Part shown: positions 16,137 to 25,600 of the stretch, in pieces
Position numbering within the stretch: position 1 is the first letter of the stretch
Layout of the letters: the number at the start of each line of letters is the position of its first letter
Assembly (NCBI RefSeq): GCF_014201905.1
Contig: NZ_JACHFM010000002.1
Location: 806,001-870,000, forward strand
DNA length: 64,000 bases
Direction of reading: 5' to 3'
Source: Amaricoccus macauensis
GTDB taxonomy: Bacteria > Pseudomonadota > Alphaproteobacteria > Rhodobacterales > Rhodobacteraceae
Notes under the pieces: generated by a model
Told to the model about the DNA's origin: nothing
Seen by the model: only the letters and a program-made list of their open reading frames with translations
Databases searched by the model: none
Translations under genes and position numbers: made by a program

Positions 16137-16304
16137 CGCTTCCCCGGCAAAGTCCGCCGGTCCGCGCTCCCCGCGACGACCCGATCGTGGGGCGGCGCGG
16201 AATCCCGCGGGCCCTCGCAGCGCGGCGCGGTCGCGACGCTTGCCGCAGGCGGCACGTTGACGCGCCGCCTCCGCTCAGAGGGCTTTGCTCCGCCCGGAGG
16301 GGCA

Positions 16305-17804
16305 TCAGTCCATCGTCGGGATCGAGAACGCGGCGCCCTCCTTGATGCCGGACGGCCAGCGGGCGGTGACGGTCTTGGTCCGGGTATAGAAGCGGAAGGC
16401 GTCCGGTCCGTGCTGGTTCAGGTCGCCGAAGCCCGACTTCTTCCAGCCGCCGAAGGTGTGGTACGCGAGCGGTACCGGGATCGGCACGTTCACCCCGACC
16501 ATGCCGACGTTGATCCGGCTCGCGAAGTCCCGCGCCGTGTCGCCGTCCCGGGTATAGATCGCCGTGCCGTTGCCGTAGGGGTTGTTCATCGTGAGGTCGA
16601 TCGCGTCCTGGTAGGACGCTGCGCGCACAGTGGAGAGGACGGGGCCGAAGATTTCCTCCCGGTAGATGTCCATGTCCGGCGTCACCCGGTCGAAGAGGCA
16701 GGCGCCGACGAAGAAGCCGTCCTCGTAGCCCTGCATGCGGAAACCGCGGCCGTCGACCTTCAGCTCGGCACCGGCGCGCACGCCCGACTCCACCAGATCG
16801 AGGATGCGCTTCTGCGAGGCGCGGGTGATGACCGGGCCGAAGTCCACGTCGTTGCCACCGGTGTAGGGCCCGATCTTCAGGCTCTCGACCCGCGGGATCA
16901 GCTTTTCGATCAGCAGGTCGGCGGTTGCCTCGCCCACCGGAACCGCCACCGAGATCGCCATGCAGCGCTCGCCCGCCGCGCCAAAGCCCGCGCCGACGAG
17001 GGCGTCGGCCGCCTGATCCATGTCGGCGTCCGGCATGATGATCATGTGATTCTTCGCGCCGCCAAAGCACTGCACCCGCTTTCCGGCGGCACACCCTTTG
17101 GCGTAGATGTATTCCGCGATCGGGGTCGAGCCGACGAAGCCCACCGCCATGATCTCGGGGTGATGCAGGATGGCGTCGACCGCCTCCTTGTCGCCGTTCA
17201 CCACCTGCAGGATGCCATCGGGCAGACCCGCCTCCTGCATCAGTTCGGCCAGCATCAGCGGCACGGTGGGATCACGCTCGGACGGCTTCAGGATGAATGC
17301 GTTGCCGCAGGCGATTGCCGGGCACATCTTCCACATGGGGATCATCGCCGGGAAGTTGAACGGGGTGATGCCGGCGACGACGCCGAGCGCCTGGCGCATG
17401 GAGAACATGTCGATGCCCGGGCCGGCGCTGTCGGTATACTCACCCTTCAGCAGGTGCGGCGCGCCGATGCAGAACTCCGCGACCTCGAGACCGCGCTGCA
17501 CGTCGCCCTTGGCGTCCGGCAAGGTCTTGCCGTGCTCGCGGGAAAGCGCCTCGGCGAGCTTGTCCATGTTGGTGTTCAGCAGTTCGACGAAACGCATCAT
17601 CACCCGCGCCCGGCGCTGGGGATTTGTCGCGGCCCACTTCGGCTGGGCGGCGCCGGCGCTTGCCACCGCGGCGTTGATCTCGTCGGTCGAGGCAAGCGCG
17701 ACCCGCGCCTGAACCTCGCCGGTCGCGGGATTGTAGACCTCGCCGAACCGACCCGAAGTCCCGTCGATCCGCCGGCCGTCGATGAAATGTCCGATCTCGT
17801 GCAT
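16305..17804 (-). CDS. mmsA: CoA-acylating methylmalonate-semialdehyde dehydrogenase
   Basis: 499 residues, the normal length. It converts methylmalonate semialdehyde to propionyl-CoA with NAD and CoA, the last dedicated step of valine breakdown. The start at 17804 opens MHEIGHFIDGRRIDG. Family marks include YNPATGEVQARVALAS, GITPFNFPAMIPMWKMCPA, GSTPIAEYIYAKGCA, GGAKNHMIIMPDAD and the catalytic Cys281 in GAAGERCMAISVAVP. The C-terminal FGGWKKSGFGDLNQHG and FYTRTKTVTARW are intact. It is the first of three co-directional valine genes; the 335-base gap that follows holds two inverted repeats. Confidence 0.95.
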   Translation of the reverse strand: MHEIGHFIDGRRIDGTSGRFGEVYNPATGEVQARVALASTDEINAAVASAGAAQPKWAATNPQRRARVMMRFVELLNTNMDKLAEALSREHGKTLPDAKGDVQRGLEVAEFCIGAPHLLKGEYTDSAGPGIDMFSMRQALGVVAGITPFNFPAMIPMWKMCPAIACGNAFILKPSERDPTVPLMLAELMQEAGLPDGILQVVNGDKEAVDAILHHPEIMAVGFVGSTPIAEYIYAKGCAAGKRVQCFGGAKNHMIIMPDADMDQAADALVGAGFGAAGERCMAISVAVPVGEATADLLIEKLIPRVESLKIGPYTGGNDVDFGPVITRASQKRILDLVESGVRAGAELKVDGRGFRMQGYEDGFFVGACLFDRVTPDMDIYREEIFGPVLSTVRAASYQDAIDLTMNNPYGNGTAIYTRDGDTARDFASRINVGMVGVNVPIPVPLAYHTFGGWKKSGFGDLNQHGPDAFRFYTRTKTVTARWPSGIKEGAAFSIPTMD

Positions 17805-17923
17805 GGTTCGTGTCCCCGAGTCAGTGCTGCGTGGGCACGCTATCGCCAATCGACCGGTCGCGCAGCGGGAAACTCGCAGCAGACGCAACCAGCCAGCGTT
17901 GGCAACCGGCATCGGCGGGGAGA

Positions 17924-18667
17924 TCAGCTCCCGGTGATACCGCGGGCCTCGCGGCGGAGCCAGTCGCGCACGGTGGCCGGCGAGGGCGTCCTGAGCCCCG
18001 CGACGCTCTCTCCCGTGCCGACCTTGACGCCGATGCCCCCGAGGTCCTGCGCCGCGGCGATGGCGTCCTCGTCCGTCGTGTCGTCACCGAGCATCAGCGG
18101 ACGGCGGCCGGCGAACGGCGGCGCCTGCATCAACCCCCGGAGCGCCGTGCCCTTGTGCGCGGCGGCGGGCTTTACCTCCACCACCATCTTGCCGGCCTGT
18201 GCCACCAGATCGGGCGCCCGCCCGGCGGCGGCACGAGCGGCGGCCAGACAGGCCTCCTCGGCCCCGGGCGCGGCGCGGAAGTGCAACGCGGCCACCGGAC
18301 CCTTCAGCTCCAGCCGCACCCCGCGGATCGCCGTCGCGGCACGCAGCGGCGCGAGAACGGTCTCGGCGAGTGGCGCCGGCATCCGGGGTGGCGGCGTGCC
18401 CGGCGCCATGCGCTCGAGGCCGTGGCCGCCGAGGCGCCAGAGCCCGTCCGGCGTCCGGCTGGCGAGATCGCGGATGTCCCGCCCGCTCAGCAGCGCCAGC
18501 GCGCCACCGAGACGGGCAGCCAGCGCCCTCAGCGCCTCCGCCGTGCCGGGCGGCAGGGCGATGGCATCGGGATCAGGCCCGAGCTCGGCCAGCGTTCCGT
18601 CGAAGTCGAGAAAGAGCGCATCACCGGGATCGAGGCGCAGCCCGGAGAGATCGTCGGCCGCGCTCAT
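17924..18667 (-). CDS. otsB: trehalose-6-phosphate phosphatase
   Basis: 247 residues of the HAD superfamily, removing phosphate from trehalose 6-phosphate. The nucleophile motif is LFLDFDGTLAELG with Asp21 and Asp23; LLSGRDIRDLASR, GLWRLGGHGLE, AHKGTALRGLM and the last acidic motif LMLGDDTTDEDAI follow in the usual order. The start at 18667 overlaps the otsA stop (ATGA), so otsA and otsB are translated together and the pathway from UDP-glucose and glucose 6-phosphate to trehalose is complete here. The product is a compatible solute for osmotic or desiccation stress. Confidence 0.94.
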   Translation of the reverse strand: MSAADDLSGLRLDPGDALFLDFDGTLAELGPDPDAIALPPGTAEALRALAARLGGALALLSGRDIRDLASRTPDGLWRLGGHGLERMAPGTPPPRMPAPLAETVLAPLRAATAIRGVRLELKGPVAALHFRAAPGAEEACLAAARAAAGRAPDLVAQAGKMVVEVKPAAAHKGTALRGLMQAPPFAGRRPLMLGDDTTDEDAIAAAQDLGGIGVKVGTGESVAGLRTPSPATVRDWLRREARGITGS

Positions 18668-20040
18668 GTCTGGGTATCGTCGAGCGACGCGAGAAATGCC
18701 CGACGCCACCACGCGATATCCTGCTCGCGGACGTTGGCAATCAGGCTTTGCCAGCGTTCGCGGCGTTCCTCGATCGGCATGGAAAGCGCGCGGAAGATCG
18801 CATCCGCCATCGCGGCAATATCATGCGGATTGACGAGAATCGCCGCGGGAAGCTGCTCCGCCGCGCCGGCAAACTCCGAGAGCACGAGGGCGCCCGGATC
18901 GTCCGGATGCTGGGCGGCGATGAATTCCTTGGCCACGAGGTTCATCCCGTCCATCAGCGGCGTCACCAGACCGACGCGCGCGAGGCGGTAGAGGCCCGCG
19001 AGGCTGCCACGACCGTAACTCCGCGCCAGATAGCGGATCGGCATCCAGTCGAGGTCGGCATAGTCGGCGTTGATCCGCCCGGCGAGCTGGTCGAGTTGCT
19101 CGCGCAGCATTTGATAGGCGTCCACCGCCTCGCGCGAGGGCGGCGCGATCTGCACGAAGCTCACATCGCCGCGCAGCTCCACATGGTCGTCCAGGACACG
19201 CCCGAAGGCTTCCATCCGCTGCGGCAGACCCTTGGAGTAGTCCATGCGGTCGACGCCGATCACCAGCGCGCGGTTCTCGGTGATCTTGCCGAGCCGCTCG
19301 GCCGCCGCCCGGCCCTCGCGGCTCTCGGCGAGTTCCGCGAACTCGTCCGGGTCGATGCCGATCGAGAAGGTCTCGATGCGCACGCTGCGGTCAAAGACGC
19401 GCAACGTGCGCGCGTCCTCCACAACCGCGCCGGCGTTCTCGATGAGATAGCGGCGGAAGTTCGCAGTGTCCCGGTTGGTCTGGAAACCGATCAGATCATA
19501 GGAGCAGAGCCCGCGCGCAAGACGCTGGTGCTGCGGCAGGGCACTGAATATCTCGGGCGCAGGGAACGGAATGTGCAGGAAGAATCCCATCCGACCGTCC
19601 CAGCCCGAGGCCCGCATCTCCTGACCCATGAGCATCAGGTGGTAGTCGTGCACCCAGACCACGTCGTCGGGCCGGGTGAACTGCACCAGCAGTCGCGCGA
19701 ACCGACGGTTGACGTGCTCATAAGCCGCGAAGTCGGCTTCGTCGAAATGCGCGAGATCGACGCGGTAGTGAAAGACCGGCCAGAGCGCGCGGTTGGAATA
19801 GCCGAGATAGTAGCCCTCGTACTCCTCCGGGGTCAGATCGGCGACGGCATATTCGACCAGACCCTCGGCGAAAAGGCGCACGCCGCGGGTCTCGCGCTCG
19901 ACGACCTCGCCGGACCAGCCGAACCAGATACCGCCGCCGCGCTCGGCGAGAGCATCGGCAAGCGCGACCGCGAGACCGCCGGGTTTCGGGGCACCCGGAA
20001 GGGCAATGCGGTTCGAAGCGATGATGAGGCGAGCTGACAC
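18664..20040 (-). CDS. otsA: alpha,alpha-trehalose-phosphate synthase (UDP-forming)
   Basis: 458 residues from a GTG at 20040; the next upstream option is a TTG with no support, and the family starts at the conserved RLIIASNRIALP. This is a GT20 glycosyltransferase making trehalose 6-phosphate from UDP-glucose and glucose 6-phosphate. Seen motifs: GGLAVALADALAERGGGIWF, WVHDYHLMLMGQEMRA, FFLHIPFPAPEIF, VIGVDRMDYSKGLPQRMEAF and TPLMDGMNLVAKEFIAAQ. It overlaps otsB by four bases. The start is the least certain part; a short N-terminal difference would not affect the call. Confidence 0.93.
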   Translation of the reverse strand: MSARLIIASNRIALPGAPKPGGLAVALADALAERGGGIWFGWSGEVVERETRGVRLFAEGLVEYAVADLTPEEYEGYYLGYSNRALWPVFHYRVDLAHFDEADFAAYEHVNRRFARLLVQFTRPDDVVWVHDYHLMLMGQEMRASGWDGRMGFFLHIPFPAPEIFSALPQHQRLARGLCSYDLIGFQTNRDTANFRRYLIENAGAVVEDARTLRVFDRSVRIETFSIGIDPDEFAELAESREGRAAAERLGKITENRALVIGVDRMDYSKGLPQRMEAFGRVLDDHVELRGDVSFVQIAPPSREAVDAYQMLREQLDQLAGRINADYADLDWMPIRYLARSYGRGSLAGLYRLARVGLVTPLMDGMNLVAKEFIAAQHPDDPGALVLSEFAGAAEQLPAAILVNPHDIAAMADAIFRALSMPIEERRERWQSLIANVREQDIAWWRRAFLASLDDTQT

Positions 20041-20095
20041 GGGCGCATGGAGACCAGAATGAGGCCCCGATGGCAACCCGTGAACCGACTCGCCG

Positions 20096-20386
20096 TCAGA
20101 CCGGGGCGACGAGGGCCTCGGCAAGAAGTGCCGTCAGTACTGCCACATGACGCTGCAGGCTGTAGGTGGCCTCGCCGGTCGTGCGGATCGTCTCGAGGCG
20201 CTGTTCCTCGGCGAGAAGCGTGTCGAGTGCCCGCGCCGAGGCGGCCGACCGGGGCAGGCGAAGGATGCGCCGCAGATCGCGGTCGCGACGATAGTCTGCG
20301 AGCCCGCAGCGCGCCGCGCGCACCAGAATGCGCGGGCGGTGAAGGGCGGCGATCATGCTGGCAAAATCAGAGGCGAAATCGGTCAT
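20096..20386 (-). CDS. DUF6477-like small protein
   Basis: 96 residues, rich in Arg and Ala, with no signal peptide or membrane span. The core LHRPRILVRAARCGLADYRR followed by DRDLRRILRLPR and LLAEEQRLETIR resembles the DUF6477 family of Rhodobacterales (recognised from memory). It is divergent from the DUF6456 gene across a 191-base, partly AT-rich gap, the usual pairing in this order. Function unknown; a partner or co-regulated protein of the DUF6456 product is an inference from the conserved arrangement. Confidence 0.72.
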   Translation of the reverse strand: MTDFASDFASMIAALHRPRILVRAARCGLADYRRDRDLRRILRLPRSAASARALDTLLAEEQRLETIRTTGEATYSLQRHVAVLTALLAEALVAPV

Positions 20387-20444
20387 CGGTGTCCCTGTCA
20401 GGCGTGTCGTTGCGATGAGGGCATCGTGGGCCGAAACATCTGGC

Positions 20445-20469
20445 GTTGCGCAACCTATGCGTGTTGCGC
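20445..20469. promoter_or_regulatory. GTTGCGC palindrome and repeated half-site between DUF6477 and DUF6456 genes
   Basis: GTTGCGCAAC at 20445-20454 is a perfect 10-base palindrome, and its half GTTGCGC recurs at 20463-20469, 18 bases on. It sits in the shared promoter region of two divergent genes. A dimeric regulator site is possible; no known consensus was matched. Confidence 0.35.
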
Positions 20470-20540
20470 GCGGTAAGGAGTGAAGGAAAAGTTAAACAAT
20501 TCCGCGAGTAATATTGCGTTCATAAATCAATTTTAAGGAG

Positions 20541-20555
20541 AGTTTTGCGAAAACT
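20541..20555. promoter_or_regulatory. AT-rich leader with AGTTTT-GCG-AAAACT palindrome ahead of the DUF6456 gene
   Basis: AGTTTT (20541-20546), GCG, AAAACT (20550-20555) is a perfect inverted repeat ending seven bases before the AAGGAG ribosome site of the DUF6456 gene. The surrounding 20480-20560 is the most AT-rich stretch of the window, with TAATAT at 20509 as a possible -10 element. A promoter here is likely; the palindrome is a candidate operator. Confidence 0.45.
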
Positions 20556-20577
20556 ATCGTGAAAGGAGCGATCCAGA

Positions 20578-21747
20578 GTGCTCCCAGATTGCCAGGACGA
20601 CCCACGCTTCCCGCCCTCTCCCGAGGGTTGCAACCCGATCCCTGCCTGGGTTCCCGAAGCCGCTGCCACCTATCTCGCCCACGTCTCGCAGGGGCTCCCG
20701 CTCCGCGAACTCGCCCGCGCCAAGGGGTGTCACGCCTCGACCGTCCTGCGGCAGGTGCGTCGGGTCGAAACGCTGCGCGACGACCCGCTCGTGGACGAGG
20801 CACTTGACCGGGTGGCGAAGACTCTGGCCGCGGCGCCTGCGCCGATGGCCGACATCAAGGAGGTTCTCATGGCCAAACCGCTTCGCGCTGCCGACCATCG
20901 GTCCGACCAGCGCATCGAGCGCGAAGCGCGCCGCATCCTGCGCCGTCTCTGCGAGAAGGGGGCCTTCCTCGCCGTCGCGCCGAGCATGGAAAAGGCGGTG
21001 GTGCTGCGCGAAGTGGTGCCGGGACGCACCAACCGCATCGCCGTCGTCGACCGCGAGGTCGCCCACGCCTTCGCGTTGCAGGAGTGGATCGTCTGCGACA
21101 AGGCCGGCAAGGTCGCCTGCTATACGATCACCACCGTCGGCCGTGCCGCCCTGAAGCGGCTCCTGACCGACGAGCGCACGGGGCCGCGTGCCGTGGCGGG
21201 CGCGAAAGGCTTCGCCGAGGCGCAGAGCCCGTTCCAGGCCCAGCACCGCTTCTTCGCCGAACGCACGGTGGCGGCCGACGACGGGTCGGGCGAGCGGCGC
21301 CTGCGGTTCAATCTCGCCGAGAGCCCGCTGCTGGTGCTTGGCCGCAAGCGCGACAAGGGTGGGGCGGCCTACCTCTCCGCCGACCTGATCGAGGCGGGCG
21401 AGCGGCTGCGCGAGGATTTCGAGCTGGCGCAGATGGGCCCGCGGGTGACGCAGAACTGGGACAAGTTCCTGACCGCCGGTTCCGACCGCGGCACGTCAGG
21501 CACCCGGGGCCCGGCGGAAGGCCCGACTGACGCCCGGGCGCGCGTGGCCAAGGCGATGGAAGCGCTCGGCCCGGGCCTCTCGGACATCGTCTTTCGCATC
21601 TGCTGCTTTCTCGAGGGACTCGAGACGGCGGAAAAGCGGCTCGGCTGGTCGGCGCGGTCGGGCAAGGTCGTCCTGAAGATCGCCCTCGAACGCCTCGCGC
21701 TCCACTACGGCATTGCGCTCACCGACACGCGGCGCCGGGCCGGCTGA
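20578..21747 (+). CDS. DUF6456 domain protein, putative regulator
   Basis: 389 residues, GTG start behind AAGGAG. The N-terminal part (about 22-75) contains a helix-turn-helix-like segment, YLAHVSQGLPLRELARAKGC followed by HASTVLRQVRRVETLRDDP, as in DNA-binding regulators. The C-terminal half, including TQNWDKFLTAGSDRG, ARARVAKAMEALGPGLSD and VFRICCFLEGLETAEKRLGW, is the DUF6456 domain known from Rhodobacterales. No signal peptide is present. The role is unproven; DNA-binding is inferred from the N-terminal helix pair. It is divergent from the DUF6477 gene and convergent with tpiA, with a strong hairpin between. Confidence 0.8.
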   Translation: MLPDCQDDPRFPPSPEGCNPIPAWVPEAAATYLAHVSQGLPLRELARAKGCHASTVLRQVRRVETLRDDPLVDEALDRVAKTLAAAPAPMADIKEVLMAKPLRAADHRSDQRIEREARRILRRLCEKGAFLAVAPSMEKAVVLREVVPGRTNRIAVVDREVAHAFALQEWIVCDKAGKVACYTITTVGRAALKRLLTDERTGPRAVAGAKGFAEAQSPFQAQHRFFAERTVAADDGSGERRLRFNLAESPLLVLGRKRDKGGAAYLSADLIEAGERLREDFELAQMGPRVTQNWDKFLTAGSDRGTSGTRGPAEGPTDARARVAKAMEALGPGLSDIVFRICCFLEGLETAEKRLGWSARSGKVVLKIALERLALHYGIALTDTRRRAG

Positions 21748-21771
21748 TCCGACCGCAGGGCGATTGCCGTG

Positions 21772-21797
21772 GGGCGTCCGCCAGTTGGCGGGCGCCC
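21772..21797. terminator. hairpin terminator between the DUF6456 gene and tpiA
   Basis: GGGCGTCCGCC (21772-21782) pairs with GGCGGGCGCCC (21787-21797), 11 pairs with one G-T, around the loop AGTT. It lies 24 bases after one stop and 9 bases from the other in a convergent gap, so it can serve both strands. The T-run is poor. Confidence 0.65.
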
Positions 21798-21806
21798 TTC
21801 GCGCAT

Positions 21807-22538
21807 TCAGGCAGCGGCGATGATGCCGCCGAAGTCCTTTGCGGTCAGCGAGGCGCCGCCGACCAGCGCGCCATCGACGTTGCCGACGGTGAAAATCTCC
21901 GCCGCGTTGCCGGGCTTCACCGAGCCGCCGTAGAGCAGGCGGATCCCCGAGCCGGTCTCCTTGCCGAAGCGCTTGACGAGTTCGGCCCGCAGGAAGTCGT
22001 GGACCTGCGCGATCTCTTCGAGCGACGGCGTCCGCCCGGTGCCGATCGCCCAGACCGGTTCATAGGCAATGGCGAGGTTCGCCGCCGTGGCGCCATCCGG
22101 CACCGAGGCGCCGAGCTGGCGGCCAACCACGTCGAGCGTCTCGTTCGCATCGCGCTGCGCTTCGGTCTCGCCGACACAGACGATGGCGAGAAGACCGGCC
22201 CGCCAGGCGGCATGGGTCTTTTTCGCGACCGTCACGTCAGTTTCGCCATGATCAGCCCGGCGCTCGGAGTGGCCGAGGATCACCGCCGTGGCGCCGGCGT
22301 CGGCCAGCATCTCGGCGGAGATGTCACCGGTATGGGCGCCCGACACCGCCCAGTGGCAGTCCTGACCGCCGATCGGCACCGCGCCACCGGCGAGAGCGGC
22401 GATGAGCGTCGCGGGCGGGCAGATCAGGATGTCGCAAGCCGGCGTCGGGTGCGCCGCCACGAGCTCTTCGAGCATCGCGGCCGAGGCGGCCAGTCCGTTC
22501 ATCTTCCAGTTTCCGGCGACGAGCTTGCGGTTCGGCAT
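21807..22538 (-). CDS. tpiA: triosephosphate isomerase
   Basis: 243 residues, slightly short but complete. It interconverts dihydroxyacetone phosphate and glyceraldehyde 3-phosphate. Active-site residues are all in place: Lys12 in AGNWKMNG, the electrophilic His in [14 protein letters not shown], the base Glu in [15 protein letters not shown], and the phosphate loop [14 protein letters not shown]. The start at 22538 opens [14 protein letters not shown]; an upstream extension lacks support. It follows putA by 70 bases on the same strand and may be read with it, though the functions are separate. Confidence 0.96.
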   Translation of the reverse strand: MPNRKLVAGNWKMNGLAASAAMLEELVAAHPTPACDILICPPATLIAALAGGAVPIGGQDCHWAVSGAHTGDISAEMLADAGATAVILGHSERRADHGETDVTVAKKTHAAWRAGLLAIVCVGETEAQRDANETLDVVGRQLGASVPDGATAANLAIAYEPVWAIGTGRTPSLEEIAQVHDFLRAELVKRFGKETGSGIRLLYGGSVKPGNAAEIFTVGNVDGALVGGASLTAKDFGGIIAAA

Positions 22539-22608
22539 CTGTTTCTCTCTGTCCTGTCTTGCGAACCCCACCCGCTACCAGACCGGCGGATGCGAGAGAA
22601 CCCCCACT

Positions 22609-25600
22609 TCAGCCCATGGCCATCAAGCTGGCGTTGCCACCGGCCGCCGTGGTGTTGATCGAAGTCGAGACCTCCTCGAGCAGCCAGTCGAGCACATAGG
22701 CACCGGGCTGCCCCCGAAGCTCCTCCGTCGTCGCCGCCTGCGTGAGCACGATGGGGCCGGGGAGTTCGGCAAGTGCCTGCTGCACCGCGACGACCCGCGC
22801 GGCGTCGCCCTCGACGAGGGCCCCCGCGAAGGGTCCGTCAGCCTCCCAGTCGCCAGCGACCCGGACGCGCACCGCGACCTCGGGCGGCAGGCCGTCGAGG
22901 GCATTGGCCCCGACCCGGCCGGGATCGACGACGGCGGTGTTGCCGGTGGCGAGCACCGCGGCAAGCTGGCGGTGCAAGCCGGTTGTCGTCAGCGGCAGAA
23001 GGAGGATCCGTCCGCGCGGATGCAGCGCATAGAGGTTGCGCTCGCCGACCGGACCCCTCAGCTCCTCGACCCGGCCGAGCGTGGACCGGGCGCCAAGCTC
23101 GCGCGCCGCGTCCGCCGCGTCGTCATGGCCACCGGCCGCGAGCCAGCGCGCGAAGGCGGCAAGTGCGGGATCACTGCCCGAGGCACTGTGATTCGGCGGC
23201 ACCGGCGGCGTCGCCACCAGACGCCCGAGGTAGAGCGGACCACCCGCCTTCGGACCGGTGCCCGACAGACCACGCCCACCGAAGGGCTGCACGCCGACGA
23301 CGGCGCCGATGATGTTGCGGTTGACGTAGAGGTTCCCCGCCGCGACCCGGCTCGTCACGTCGGCGATCGTCTCGTCAAGCCGGCTGTGCAGCCCGAAGGT
23401 CAGGCCGTAGCCGGTGGCATTGATCGTCTCGATCAGCGCGTCCATGTCGCGCCGCCGGAAGCGCACAACATGCAGCACCGGACCGAACACCTCGCGCCCC
23501 AGATCGCCAAGCCCGCCGATCTCGATGATCGTCGGCGCCACGAACGTGCCGCGCGCGGCCTCCTCCGGCAGGGCGAACTGCTCGACGCGGTGGCCCCGCG
23601 CGCGCATCGCCGTCACATGGGCCTCGATCGTCTCCTTCGCCTCGGCGGTGATGACCGGCCCCACGTCGACCGCCAGCCGGTCGGTGCGCCCGATGCGCAG
23701 CTCATGCAGCGCGCCGCGCAGCATCGCGAGCGTCCGATCCGCCACGTCCTCCTGCAGGCAGAGCACGCGCAGCGCCGAGCAGCGTTGACCGGCGGAGTCG
23801 AAGGCTGACGCGATCACGTCGGCCACCACCTGCTCGGCGAGCGCGGAGGAGTCGACGATCATCGCGTTCTGCCCGCCGGTCTCGGCCACGAGCGGGATCG
23901 GGCGGCCAGAGGGGAGCGTCCGCCCGGCGAGCTGGCGCTGGATGAGCCGCGCGACTTCGGTCGAGCCGGTGAACATGACCCCGGCGGTCTCCGGCGCCCC
24001 GACGAGCGCCGCGCCGATCGCCCCGTCACCGGGGACGAACTGCAACGCCGCGAGCGGGATCCCGGCCTCATGCAGCAGACGCACGCCCTCGGCAGCGATG
24101 AGCGGCGTCTCCTCGGCGGGCTTCGCCACCACCGGGTTGCCGGCGACGAGCGCGGCCGCAATCTGGCCGGTGAAGATCGCCAGCGGGAAGTTCCACGGGC
24201 TGATGCAGACGACCGGCCCGAGCGGCGCGTGCACGGGCCCGAGCGTGCGGCGCGCCTGCTCGGCGTAGTAGCGCAGGAAGTCGATCGCCTCGCGCACCTC
24301 GGCAATGGCGTTCGGCTGCGACTTGCCGGCCTCGCGCGCAGCGAGCCCGAGAAGCACCGGCATCCGCGCCTGATAGAGATCGGCGGCGCGATCGAGGCAG
24401 GCGGCGCGCTCGGCCGGCGAGACGGCCGCCCACGTCGCGGCGCTGGCCGCAGCGTCGCGCACGGAGGCGCGCGCCTCGTCCGGGGTAGCAGACGTGACTT
24501 CGCCCACCACGTCGCCATGATCGCCCGGGTTCAGCACCGGAGCCGCGCTGCCGGTGGCGGTCCCGGCGAGAAGCCGGGGCAGGGCGCTCCACCCGGTCGC
24601 GGCACTCCCGGCGAGGGCGCCCGAGAGTCCGGCCAGCGCCGCCTCGTCCGACAGGTCGAGCCCGGTGGAGTTGCGGCGGGAGCCATAGAGATCGCCCGGC
24701 AACGCAATCCCATCATGCGGCGCGCCGGGAACCGGCTCGGCGGCGACGATCGCCACCGGATCGGCCACGAGTTCGTCGACCGAGACCTTCGGATCGGCGA
24801 TGCGGTGCACGAAGGACGAGTTGGCGCCGTTCTCCAGCAGGCGGCGCACCAGATAGGCGAGCAGCGTCTCGTGGGTACCGACCGGCGCGTAGATCCGGCA
24901 GGGCCGGTTCAGCTTCGCCCGCCCGACCACCTCCTCGTAAAGCGGCTCGCCCATGCCGTGCAGACACTGGAACTCCCAGTCGCCTTCGGTGAACGGCTCG
25001 CCCGCCATGGCGTGGATCGTCGCCAGCGTCTGGGCGTTGTGCGTCGCGAACTGCGGGAAGATCACGTCGCGCGCCGCGAGCAGCTTGCGCGCACAGGCGA
25101 TGTAGGCAACGTCGGTGTGGATCTTGCGGGTATAGACTGGGAAGTCGGCCAGCCCGTCCACCTGCGCCCGCTTGATCTCCGCGTCCCAGTAGGCGCCCTT
25201 AACCAGCCGCACCATGATCCGCCGGTTCGCGCGCGTCGCGAGGTCGATGATCCAGTCGAGCACGAACGGGCAGCGCCGGCCATAGGCCTGCACAACGAAG
25301 CCGAGCCCGTTCCAGCCCGCGAGATCCGCATCGAGCGCCAGCGACTCGAGCAGATCGAGCGAAATCTCCAGCCGGTCAGCCTCTTCCGCGTCGATATTGA
25401 AGCCGATGTCGAAGGACTTCGCGAGGAGCGCCAGCGTCTTCACCCGCGGCAGCAGTTCGCCCATCACCCGGCCAGCCTGCGCGCGCACGTAGCGCGGATG
25501 CAGCGCCGAGAGCTTGATCGAGATGCCCGGACCGGCATAGGGGCCGCGGCCGGCAGAGGCGGCGCCGATCGCGCGGATCGCCCGCTCGTAGTCCTTGTAG

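Noticed and set aside
16112-16345. Possible 77-codon gene starting in the inverted repeat, with GGAGGAGG ahead
   Set aside because: The start is a TTG or an ATG inside a perfect dyad, the product is Arg/Pro-rich without a motif, and it runs into the 3' end of mmsA on the other strand.
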